DNA of 25,352 bases, taken from positions 1 to 25,352 of IMG/VR virus record IMGVR_UViG_3300036399_000073; one strand, 5' to 3'. The translations under genes were made by a program, and so were the position numbers. Positions 1-6,262 of this stretch are shown piece after piece. The DNA comes from a virus. Each line of letters begins with the position of its first letter. Within the stretch, counting starts at the first letter, position 1. A model generated the notes under the pieces. It ran no database searches and was not told the DNA's origin. It saw only the letters and a program-made list of their open reading frames with translations.

Positions 1-371
1 CCAGCGGTGGTTACATACATACGAGAAATACGCAAATAACTGTTGCCAGTGTTGACTGCTGTTTGCCCATCTAAAAGGACAGACTCGCTAATTTCGTTGT
101 AATTTGCATCAAGACCAAAAATAGCAATTGATCTTGCGCCAGTGCCAGCCGACGCGTCATCCGCGCTGGAACTAGAAATTTTCATAACAGTTGCGGAGGC
201 AGGATACACATATGTTCCACCTTGCGCCCAAACTGTTTCAATAGATGTACCGACATCGCCATTGATGCCAAACTTAAATAAGGCTTTGTGACCATCAACT
301 TGCCCACGGGCTACTTGCAGTTCAAATGGCTCATACGCACCTTGGCGTGTTGCAGAAGAATAAGTTCCCAT
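1..371 (-). CDS. Probable virion structural protein, partial (C-terminus beyond window)
   Basis: The ATG at 371 is preceded by GGAGAG seven bases upstream, and the frame stays open to the left window edge (123 codons seen). The product begins MGTYSSATRQGAYEPFELQV and continues with VARGQVDGHKALFKFGIN, a VWAQGGTYVYPASATVM stretch, then GLDANYNEISESVLLDGQ. I recall this pattern (PFELQVARGQV, LDANYNEI) from uncharacterised structural proteins of marine and freshwater phages; that is family memory, not a search. It is beta-rich and lacks a signal peptide or membrane segment in the visible part. It follows a run of head genes and is separated from the preceding gene by a terminator-like hairpin, so its level may be set separately. 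A decoration, tail or adhesion role are all possible. Confidence 0.75.
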   Translation of the reverse strand, partial: MGTYSSATRQGAYEPFELQVARGQVDGHKALFKFGINGDVGTSIETVWAQGGTYVYPASATVMKISSSSADDASAGTGARSIAIFGLDANYNEISESVLLDGQTAVNTGNSYLRISRMYVTTA

Positions 372-380
372 AAATCTCTC

Positions 381-407
381 CAATTAAAAGCAGGGGCCGT
401 AGCCCCC
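381..407 (-). terminator. Rho-independent-like terminator with UACG tetraloop
   Basis: On the minus strand GGGGC-TACG-GCCCC (393-406) is followed after two bases by CTTTTAATT. The stem is five G:C pairs closed by a C(UACG)G tetraloop of the very stable UNCG class. It lies between the stop of the GGK-rich gene (416) and the start of the next gene (371). The U tract is short, so termination may be partial. Confidence 0.6.
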
Positions 408-415
408 ACTTAGAC

Positions 416-1462
416 TCAGCAATTCACCGCACCGCCCCGCTTTTTTGCGGGAGTAACGGTAACTGACTCTTTTGTCTTGGTCACGCTGTCAGCAGTCTTT
501 TTGGGCATGAAGAAGTTTTTTGCTTTACTCGCAAGTTCTTTCACCATGCCCAACGGGTTCAGCGCATCCTCAACGTCACGGCTGTACTTTGGCGCTTTGT
601 CATAAGCGCCTTTGGACATGTCTTCCAACTTTTCAGTGGAAGAGCCTCCACCATTCATTTTTACCGTGCCACCACGCTTAAATGTTCCAGCAAGCTCGTT
701 AATCCTTACAGGCTTGGAGGCAGGCTTGTTGCCTTGCGGCATCGCGACGGGACGGCCTGAGTTAACAGTACCCCCCGCCGCGTAGGCTTTTTTTGTGGCA
801 CCACCTTTTTTGTAAGCGGCAGACATGCTGTTATTCATCATGCCATCATCCATCATCCCGCCGCCCATCATGCCATCGCCGGCCATGCCGCCACCCATCA
901 TGCCTTTAACTTTGCCACCACTTTTGTAGCCGCCGCCGTTTGATTTGGCAACGCCCCCAGTGGCATATCCGCCTTGGCCTTTCACTACACCGCCGGTAGC
1001 AAACCCGCCTTGGCCGTTGACTACGCCGCCAGTGGCCATCTTGCCGCCGTGCTTCAGCTTGAGAGACGTGCCCTTGCTGCCTTTGTGCTCTTGCATGTCG
1101 TGCTGCTTGAAGGCCTTCTTGATCATGGCCTTGTCTTGCGTCTTGTCAGCCTTGCCGCCTTCCTTCATTGGGGCGGATGGCATAGGAGGCGGCATTGAGG
1201 CTTGCATTTGAGCAGCGCCACCGACCGGACCAGACGGGCCGGCACCGGACGGCAGGCCGCGCATGGCACGTCGGCGCATGGCCAGAGACGGGCGCATAGG
1301 AGCCTTGGCACCCATCATGCCGCCACGAGCGGGCATAGCGCCCATAGGAGCGCCCATCATGCCGCCGTCAGCCTTCTTGGCTACCTTGCCACCCTTTTTG
1401 AGTTTTAGCTCAACTGAGGGCTCTGTGGTCTCCATCTTGACCATTGGTTTAAATTGACCCAT
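416..1462 (-). CDS. GGK/GGM-repeat-rich probable virion protein
   Basis: This 348-residue gene starts at an ATG with GGAGAGCGAC directly upstream. It has almost no ordinary globular sequence. Residues 20-60 are rich in KKGGK and GGMMGA; residues 143-179 hold three 12-13 residue units (ATGGVVNGQGGF, ATGGVVKGQGGY, ATGGVAKSNGGGY); residues 188-209 are almost only M, G and D. The C-terminal part has KRGG and KKRGGA motifs near the end and many lysines. Similar lysine-GG-rich proteins are frequent in head/tail regions of aquatic phages, but I know no established function. It sits among structural genes, 12 bases after the upstream gene. The same AAGG/FAAGGAV motifs recur in the N-terminus of the giant protein at 9050-12805, which hints at a shared role such as packaging into the particle. 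Function unknown. Confidence 0.8.
   Translation of the reverse strand: MGQFKPMVKMETTEPSVELKLKKGGKVAKKADGGMMGAPMGAMPARGGMMGAKAPMRPSLAMRRRAMRGLPSGAGPSGPVGGAAQMQASMPPPMPSAPMKEGGKADKTQDKAMIKKAFKQHDMQEHKGSKGTSLKLKHGGKMATGGVVNGQGGFATGGVVKGQGGYATGGVAKSNGGGYKSGGKVKGMMGGGMAGDGMMGGGMMDDGMMNNSMSAAYKKGGATKKAYAAGGTVNSGRPVAMPQGNKPASKPVRINELAGTFKRGGTVKMNGGGSSTEKLEDMSKGAYDKAPKYSRDVEDALNPLGMVKELASKAKNFFMPKKTADSVTKTKESVTVTPAKKRGGAVNC
926..1036 (-). repeat. Three tandem 36-39 nt coding repeats in the GGK-rich gene
   Basis: The stretch encodes residues 143-179 as ATGGVV-type units of 12, 12 and 13 residues. On the plus strand the elements CCGCCTTGGCC and CGCC.CC.GT.GC recur at a 36-base period. The copies differ at several synonymous positions, so the repeat is not a very recent expansion. 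Confidence 0.7.
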
Positions 1463-1474
1463 GTCGCTCTCCTT

Positions 1475-2446
1475 TTAGGCTTGCGTGACGCCAAAAGCGC
1501 CGATGCGGGTTGCGTTGGGACCCACTGCGATTGCAGGCAGGGCGATGGTCATGACCAAGCGCTTGATGCCGTCAGTAGCAGAGGCAGGAACGAACGTGCC
1601 GCGCACATCACCAGTGGTGGTGGTCGCAGTAGCCGTAACGGCTGCAACAGCAGTACCAGCGTTGTCAGCCAAGGTATTGTTGTAGCCAGCGTGGACGATG
1701 TAGCCCAAGTCGAGGATACGAACAGGCGAGCCAAGGATGTCAGTAGTACCGACCGCAATCGTTGCGCCCAAAGCACCGGAGATGCTTGCGGATGCAATTT
1801 GGTAGAAGGCCTTCTTGCCGCTTACCGTGGTCGATTGAACAGTGCCAGTGGCGATCACTTCGCTCATTGCTTGGCCGTAGTAGTCGTAACCAGAGATGGT
1901 CACGTTACGGTCGGTCAAAGTGCCCGTGCCTGAAACGATGCTGACTGCGCGAGGGCAATCAAGTTGCAACACCGTTGAGCCGCTGGCCAGCACCACGGAG
2001 GTCACAGAAGCACCGGCAGTCAACGCAATTGTTGACGAGGTGGTCTGAACAGCCGCAATGTTGCTTGCCGCAAGCGCCTGAGCAACAACATCCCAAACGT
2101 AGACGCGGCCCAAAGGACCAACGCCAACGCTCATCGGCGAGGGGTTGCCCAAAAAGGCATTGCCTGCACCAGTGATGGTTGCGCTTGCTGAGGTTTGCGA
2201 GGCGCTTACGATGTAAGTGCCAGTGCCGCCAGTACCAGTGCCAAAAGCAGTGATGTAAGCGATTGTGCCTACGTTTGCGCCGTCAATCCACATGCCAACG
2301 GTGATTGGATCACCAGAGAGCATTGCGGTTACGGTCAACGTGGTCGTAGCAATTGAGCCAGTAAATGTGGCAGAGTTGGGATATGCGTCAATGCCTTGAT
2401 AGCCTACTGCCGCACCCAAAAAGAGATCATCTGAAAACTGAGGCAT
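1475..2446 (-). CDS. Probable head or decoration structural protein
   Basis: I place the start at ATG 2446 because AAGGAG lies six bases upstream; the frame is open to 2473 but that extension lies over the terminator leader. The product has 323 residues and begins [18 protein letters not shown]. It is rich in A, T, G, S and V and predicted all-beta. Residues about 35-95 contain [17 protein letters not shown] followed by [11 protein letters not shown], an Ig-like/linker module that I have seen in many phage structural proteins. The rest carries a conserved-looking core ([35 protein letters not shown]). There is no membrane segment. It is the first gene after the capsid gene and its terminator, so it is probably an abundant particle component with its own translation start. 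Confidence 0.75.
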   Translation of the reverse strand: MPQFSDDLFLGAAVGYQGIDAYPNSATFTGSIATTTLTVTAMLSGDPITVGMWIDGANVGTIAYITAFGTGTGGTGTYIVSASQTSASATITGAGNAFLGNPSPMSVGVGPLGRVYVWDVVAQALAASNIAAVQTTSSTIALTAGASVTSVVLASGSTVLQLDCPRAVSIVSGTGTLTDRNVTISGYDYYGQAMSEVIATGTVQSTTVSGKKAFYQIASASISGALGATIAVGTTDILGSPVRILDLGYIVHAGYNNTLADNAGTAVAAVTATATTTTGDVRGTFVPASATDGIKRLVMTIALPAIAVGPNATRIGAFGVTQA

Positions 2447-2477
2447 GGTCTGCTCCTTGAAAAGTTTGACCAATGTT

Positions 2478-2508
2478 AAAAAAAAGGGCGGGGTTTTTAC
2501 GCCCGCCC
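2478..2508 (-). terminator. Rho-independent terminator behind the major capsid gene
   Basis: On the minus strand GGGCGGG-N9-CCCGCCC (2486-2508) is followed by eight Ts (2478-2485). The stem begins about ten bases after the capsid stop codon (TAA at 2518-2520). A strong terminator here would keep capsid transcripts abundant relative to downstream genes; readthrough would feed 1475-2446. Confidence 0.88.
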
Positions 2509-2517
2509 CGTTTGGCG

Positions 2518-3432
2518 TTAAACGCCGGGCGTACCGTACATTGCACGCGGGTCGGTGAACCCGGGGATGTAACGCTCGGTAGCCTTGTAGCGCATGGAGT
2601 CGGTCTCAAAGTCGCCTTCCATGGTCTTCTCCAGCTTGCGACGCATCATGAGCTTCATGCCCTCTGGCGCATCGGTCTGGATGAAGAACGCGGTGGCGCT
2701 AGTCAAGCGGCTGATAACGGCAGCGCCTTCGTCCAGCAAGCCAATAGACTTGACCGGGTTCAGGTCGTTGTTGGCCGATCCGGACCGCAGCACGCTCTTC
2801 AACAGAACTTCAGCTTGGAAGACGTTGCCCGGGGCGACCACCAGTTGGCGAGGCACCAGACGGATCTTCTTGCCGTTGTTGTCCACAGCTTGACGGACTT
2901 GAATCAGCATCTGCTCCAGACTGGTCTGGCTCAGGTTAGCGGCCGTGGCCAACTGGTTGCTGAACGTCCCGTTCACGATGGGGTGGGCAGTGCTGATTAA
3001 GGACACGCCGTCGCCACCGGGGAAGCTGGAGTTGAACGCTCGGTTCAGAATGTTCGCGCACAGGGTCTCTTTCGTCTCGATCAGAGACTGAGCCAAGTGA
3101 CGAGCATAAACCTGCCCGATACGGATGTGGTCGCCGTCTTCAACCAGCACTTTAGTCAACGCAAAGGCCAAGCCAAACACGTTGTAAATATAGCGCTGCA
3201 AGAAGAGCACGCCGCCCTGTTGGTAGCTAACGGGAGTACCGTCAGGCAACTGGGGAGCCGCGCCAAAACCGTACAGGACGGGTTCTTCGTGGTAGTTGCG
3301 GGGAATACCGTCTTGCTCACGGAAAACCCGTGACCATTCATCGGTACGTTGATCATAGACTCCATCGAAGCACTCGTTCATGATTGGTTCAACGATGCTT
3401 CTAAAGTCCGTACTGCGCATTGGTGCTGCCAT
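2518..3432 (-). CDS. Major capsid protein
   Basis: The ATG at 3432 follows AGGAGTCCAATC. The 304-residue product has the size, position and composition of an HK97-fold major capsid protein: it comes after the portal and scaffold-like genes and ends at a strong terminator. Visible landmarks are an N-terminal stretch ([20 protein letters not shown]), a [20 protein letters not shown] loop, an aromatic [20 protein letters not shown] helix, [16 protein letters not shown], a [11 protein letters not shown] strand, [20 protein letters not shown] and a C-terminal [18 protein letters not shown]. The STAHP...NN.LNP..S pattern matches what I recall of the Mu gpT-like / HK97-type capsid superfamily. No protease domain is attached. 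The HK97 fold is inferred from family, not shown by the sequence alone. Confidence 0.88.
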   Translation of the reverse strand: MAAPMRSTDFRSIVEPIMNECFDGVYDQRTDEWSRVFREQDGIPRNYHEEPVLYGFGAAPQLPDGTPVSYQQGGVLFLQRYIYNVFGLAFALTKVLVEDGDHIRIGQVYARHLAQSLIETKETLCANILNRAFNSSFPGGDGVSLISTAHPIVNGTFSNQLATAANLSQTSLEQMLIQVRQAVDNNGKKIRLVPRQLVVAPGNVFQAEVLLKSVLRSGSANNDLNPVKSIGLLDEGAAVISRLTSATAFFIQTDAPEGMKLMMRRKLEKTMEGDFETDSMRYKATERYIPGFTDPRAMYGTPGV

Positions 3433-3443
3433 GATTGGACTCC

Positions 3444-4016
3444 TTAGATGGCGTTAATGGTTGCAACGAACTGACTGCGCGAGACTTGTACTTGCACAAC
3501 CGTGTAAGCATCGCCCCAAGCGTTGTCAACGCCGTTAGAAAGACCGATGATACGCATATCACCGACCGCGCTTGACCCCGCAAGGGAGGTGGAGATCGTG
3601 CATTGCGACAGTCCAATGGTCGTAGAACCAGCGGAGATGTTCGTAAAGTTTGCTTGATCGCCAATCGAGGTTTGAGCCAAGCTACCGTCTGCTTGAATGT
3701 CATAAACGATATTCGGGTCAGAGTAGTAGTAGGTCACTTCAGAACCAGTTTGGTACGCAGTGTTTGCGGTCCATTGGTTGCTGACGATACGACGGCCGGT
3801 TGTATCAGTGTACTCATGACCAGCAAAAGCGCCTTGGTAGGCGCTGCCGGCAACAGCACAGATGATGTTTCCAGACGTGTTAAGGGCCACAGGTTGACCC
3901 TTCAGAATTCCGGTGTTGTAACCGGAGGCAATACCGCTCGCAAGCGCCACAGCGCGATCCAGACCCGATGGGTGGAACGAAGGACGCAGGCCGAACGGAG
4001 CAGAGGTTGAACTCAT
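3444..4016 (-). CDS. Probable head accessory/decoration protein
   Basis: The ATG at 4016 has AAAGGAG seven bases upstream. The 190-residue product begins MSSTSAPFGLRPSFHPSG and is beta-rich: PVALNTSGNIICAV, GAFAGHEYTDTTGRRIVSNQ, TYYYSDPNIVYDIQADGSL and a C-terminal VQVQVSRSQFVATINAI. Small proteins with the 'PFGLRP..HPSG' start and a YxxDPxxxYxIQADG motif commonly lie next to the capsid gene in aquatic phages (family memory). It is 11 bases before the capsid gene, with no terminator between, so the two are probably co-expressed. A head-stabilising role is likely but not shown. Confidence 0.75.
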   Translation of the reverse strand: MSSTSAPFGLRPSFHPSGLDRAVALASGIASGYNTGILKGQPVALNTSGNIICAVAGSAYQGAFAGHEYTDTTGRRIVSNQWTANTAYQTGSEVTYYYSDPNIVYDIQADGSLAQTSIGDQANFTNISAGSTTIGLSQCTISTSLAGSSAVGDMRIIGLSNGVDNAWGDAYTVVQVQVSRSQFVATINAI

Positions 4017-4038
4017 ATCTAACTCCTTTGTTAAGTCC

Positions 4039-4581
4039 TCACCCGTAAAACACGGGTGTTTGGACGTTTCGGTTCAAGTTGCCAAAGCCTTCACCTTCAA
4101 CCTTACTCAGACTCTTGCCTGAGCTATCGCGGTTTCCTTGAAGCTGCTCAACTTGAATTTGGACTTTGTCCGCCTCCTCATTGGGTGCCTCATGGTGCAT
4201 TTGAGTCATGACCTCCTGATAAACCTCCATTGGAAGTTTGTACAGGCGCATCTCATTGCACGCGATAAAACCTACGTCTTCGCCAGCCTTTACGCGGTAA
4301 TTGTCGAATCCGGGTAACTCATCCGCTCTCACGGGAACATACCCTAATCGCATCCGCTTATCAATACTGTCGTAGCCATTGGTGGTTGATAACCAGCAAA
4401 GATGCCATCCCGGAATATCCGGAACCTTCGGCAGCGCACTTTGTGTCCATTCATCGCTCCACATCTTGCGACGTTCCTGCTTTGAAATGAACTCCTCTTC
4501 GGGAGCAGCCCGCGATAAATCTTGTGAAGATCTGCTTTCGCGACCACCCGCGTTGAGGGTTTTTTTGAGACGAGCATCCAT
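4039..4581 (-). CDS. Conserved phage protein between scaffold and capsid genes
   Basis: The start at ATG 4581 lies five bases after the scaffold-like gene's stop, with AAGGA overlapping that stop region. The 180-residue product has a basic, disordered N-terminus (MDARLKKTLNAGGRESRSSQ), then RKMWSDEWTQSALPKVPDIPGWHLCWLSTTN and RMRLGYVPVRADELPGFDNY. It ends with a charged, probably helical part containing MHHEAPNEEADKVQIQVEQ. The GWHLCWLST and GYVPV motifs occur, as I recall, in uncharacterised proteins from the capsid operons of podovirus-like aquatic phages. Position suggests a head-assembly function, perhaps internal or scaffold-assisting; no enzyme motif is visible. Confidence 0.72.
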   Translation of the reverse strand: MDARLKKTLNAGGRESRSSQDLSRAAPEEEFISKQERRKMWSDEWTQSALPKVPDIPGWHLCWLSTTNGYDSIDKRMRLGYVPVRADELPGFDNYRVKAGEDVGFIACNEMRLYKLPMEVYQEVMTQMHHEAPNEEADKVQIQVEQLQGNRDSSGKSLSKVEGEGFGNLNRNVQTPVFYG

Positions 4582-4586
4582 AATGT

Positions 4587-5516
4587 TTAGTTCCTTCTGT
4601 TGCGGGCTTCAATTGCATATCGCTTAATCATCTTGTTGCGCTTTTCGGGGTCATCCCAAAAACCGGCATCTTTCATTGCTCGAACCTGTTCAGGTTCCAA
4701 AACAAATTGGCTGCCATTAACGCGACTAGACTCACGACTTGAACCTGTGACCACACTTCGGGGACTCCTTCTGGAATTCTCGCCAGTATCTCTAGTATAA
4801 CGGTGAGGCAAGCGCTTTTGCAAGCGGTTGTCAAGTTCATCCCAATAATCTTTGTTGGCGGGGTCCCAACCCTCGGCAACAAGGCGATTGTCAATAACTT
4901 TGGCGATCTGGGTGTCCTCGTCCCCGGCATCCGGGTCGTACCAAGAGTTTCGTTCCATCCAGTCGTTGGCCAAACGCACCAATTTGGGGTTGGCCGGGGC
5001 TGATTCTGTTGAGCCGGCTCTGGCAACCTGCTCCTTGTAGTTGTTCATCGCCTCCAGCTTTCGACGGGTGTCGTACCAGAGCTCCTGAGCCTTGGTAAAC
5101 GCATCCCCATCGGAGTTGTCCGTGGCCTCCTTCATCTTCCCTTGGGCGTATCGCAGGCGGTACTGCTCGTCCTCTATGGCCTTGTCGTAGCGGGCCATAT
5201 CCGCGCCGTGGGTCTTGCGCTCTACAACGGACAGACGCTCCATCAGCTCCTGATTCTGGCGTTGCAGCAGACCAAGGCGTTGGTCCTTCTCCTCGTTGGT
5301 GCGCTTGATGTAGTCCTTTTTGGCTCGGCGGCGGTTACGGCGGGCCTCACGGACTGCGTCAGAGTCGTCTGGATGGTCAACGTCACCGGCATCATCAGCA
5401 TTGCTGTCGGACCTGTTGTCAATTTGATCGGCTAAGTGGTCAGGCAGGTCAACCGTGACTGAGCCGTCTTTTTCCTCAACGACGTTGAGATCTTCAGTTT
5501 TTTCTTCGGTAGTCAT
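4587..5516 (-). CDS. Probable capsid scaffolding protein
   Basis: The 309-residue product begins MTTEEKTEDLNVVEEKDG and is very acidic over residues 1-55. A basic segment follows (REARRNRRRAKKDYIKR), then long helical, coiled-coil-like sequence (RLGLLQRQNQELMERLSVVE, with more helices to about residue 165). The C-terminus is basic (MKDAGFWDDPEKRNKMIKRY to the end). Acidic, helical protein with a basic C-terminal helix is the usual layout of phage scaffolding proteins, and the gene lies between portal and capsid, where scaffolds are encoded. Its ATG overlaps the stop of the GroES-like gene by four bases (ATGA), so the two are translationally coupled. No protease motif is visible. Confidence 0.78.
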   Translation of the reverse strand: MTTEEKTEDLNVVEEKDGSVTVDLPDHLADQIDNRSDSNADDAGDVDHPDDSDAVREARRNRRRAKKDYIKRTNEEKDQRLGLLQRQNQELMERLSVVERKTHGADMARYDKAIEDEQYRLRYAQGKMKEATDNSDGDAFTKAQELWYDTRRKLEAMNNYKEQVARAGSTESAPANPKLVRLANDWMERNSWYDPDAGDEDTQIAKVIDNRLVAEGWDPANKDYWDELDNRLQKRLPHRYTRDTGENSRRSPRSVVTGSSRESSRVNGSQFVLEPEQVRAMKDAGFWDDPEKRNKMIKRYAIEARNRRN

Positions 5517-5944
5517 AAGAAAGCCCTCACTTTAAGAGGGTCACCCGTGAGCTGGGCGATAACTTCGTGGTCGTTTAGGACCATGAACAGGGAGGCGTCT
5601 TCCTGCGAGTCCTCGCCGGGGACCTTGACCTCCCAACGATCTCCGCCCCACTTGGGTACGCGGATGTAATCACCCACTGAGCACCAAGATCCCTCTGGCC
5701 AAGATGCCATCGTGTCACGATGTTTGAATGCCAGCGGTCCTATTGCGATGACTTTTGCCACCATGTTTTGCCATTTTTCGGTTTCCTTGGTTTCTTCGAC
5801 CAAAATAATTCCGGATGCAGTTGTTGCCTTTTTTGAACGACGGAGTTGTACCAAAATACGTCCGCCAAGAGGTTTTGCACCGGGATCTACGCTCGGAAAT
5901 GCCCAAGCCATCTCAGCTTCGTTAGAAGCTACCGGGTTACTCAT
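5513..5944 (-). CDS. GroES-like co-chaperonin
   Basis: The product resembles the Cpn10/GroES fold: LGGRILVQLRRSKKATTASG, then IILVEETKETEKWQNMVAKV and VIAIGPLAFKHRD, followed by VGDYIRVPKWGGDRWEV. These correspond to the GroES pattern 'plgdRilV...a..tasGIil.e..kek...g.Viavgp...vGD.V.'. At about 143 residues it is longer than bacterial GroES (about 97), as phage co-chaperonins such as T4 gp31 tend to be. A KHRDTMASWPEGSWCS segment lies before VGDYI. GroES rings cap GroEL; a phage version usually adapts host GroEL to fold the capsid protein. It is coupled by ATGA to the scaffold gene. I chose ATG 5944 because AGAAG lies six bases upstream; ATG 5950 (two residues longer) is possible. Confidence 0.85.
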   Translation of the reverse strand: MSNPVASNEAEMAWAFPSVDPGAKPLGGRILVQLRRSKKATTASGIILVEETKETEKWQNMVAKVIAIGPLAFKHRDTMASWPEGSWCSVGDYIRVPKWGGDRWEVKVPGEDSQEDASLFMVLNDHEVIAQLTGDPLKVRAFL

Positions 5945-6119
5945 TTTCATCTTCTTTCATCAAATTATTTAGAATTTCGAGGGCCTCTTGCAGGCCCGCG
6001 TTGTGGCCGACCAGTCGGGTGTAAGACTCCCAGTTTGTCGCATTACCAGCAACGAGGGACGAGGCTATTTCAGCCTGACGAGCCTTAATTCCGCCGATCA
6101 AGTCGGATAGGGTTCTCAT
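5937..6119 (-). CDS. Small conserved phage protein, unknown function
   Basis: This 60-residue product starts MRTLSDLIGGIKARQAEIAS and ends LQEALEILNNLMKEDENE. It is predicted to be two helices, the second acidic at its end, with no cysteines and no membrane segment. Its ATG overlaps the upstream stop (ATGA at 6116-6119) and its own stop overlaps the start of the GroES-like gene, so it sits in a tightly coupled chain between portal and co-chaperonin. No clear independent ribosome binding site is seen; translation is probably by coupling. I do not recognise a function; small helical proteins here may help assembly. Confidence 0.65.
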   Translation of the reverse strand: MRTLSDLIGGIKARQAEIASSLVAGNATNWESYTRLVGHNAGLQEALEILNNLMKEDENE

Positions 6120-6262
6120 TTTTTCTTAGCTTGTGACAGGCCTCCTGACTGTTTGGTTGGGGTAGACCCCTTCATGCTCTGGCCATCAAGCTTTTCGCCC
6201 ATAGCCATGCGTTTGTGCTGGGGGACCTGCACGCTCTTTTGTTCCTGATCACTGGTTGCCAT
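6116..6262 (-). CDS. Small basic protein after the portal gene
   Basis: The frame is open further upstream, but ATG 6262 has AAGGAG six bases before it and gives a 48-residue product starting MATSDQEQKSVQVPQHKR and ending GLSQAKKK. It is short, lysine- and glutamine-rich, low in hydrophobic residues and probably disordered. Its start lies inside the last 14 bases of the portal gene and its stop overlaps the next start (ATGA). Small genes of this kind are common directly behind portal genes of podovirus-like phages; I do not know a function. Confidence 0.6.
   Translation of the reverse strand: MATSDQEQKSVQVPQHKRMAMGEKLDGQSMKGSTPTKQSGGLSQAKKK

Noticed and set aside
2447-2473. Upstream start (MVKLFKEQT...) for the gene at 1475-2446
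   Set aside because: The AAGGAG ribosome binding site lies inside that extension and points to ATG 2446.
4344-5026. Minus-strand frames inside the scaffold and neighbouring gene
   Set aside because: They are out-of-frame shadows with stops and unnatural composition relative to the scaffold-like and 180-residue frames.
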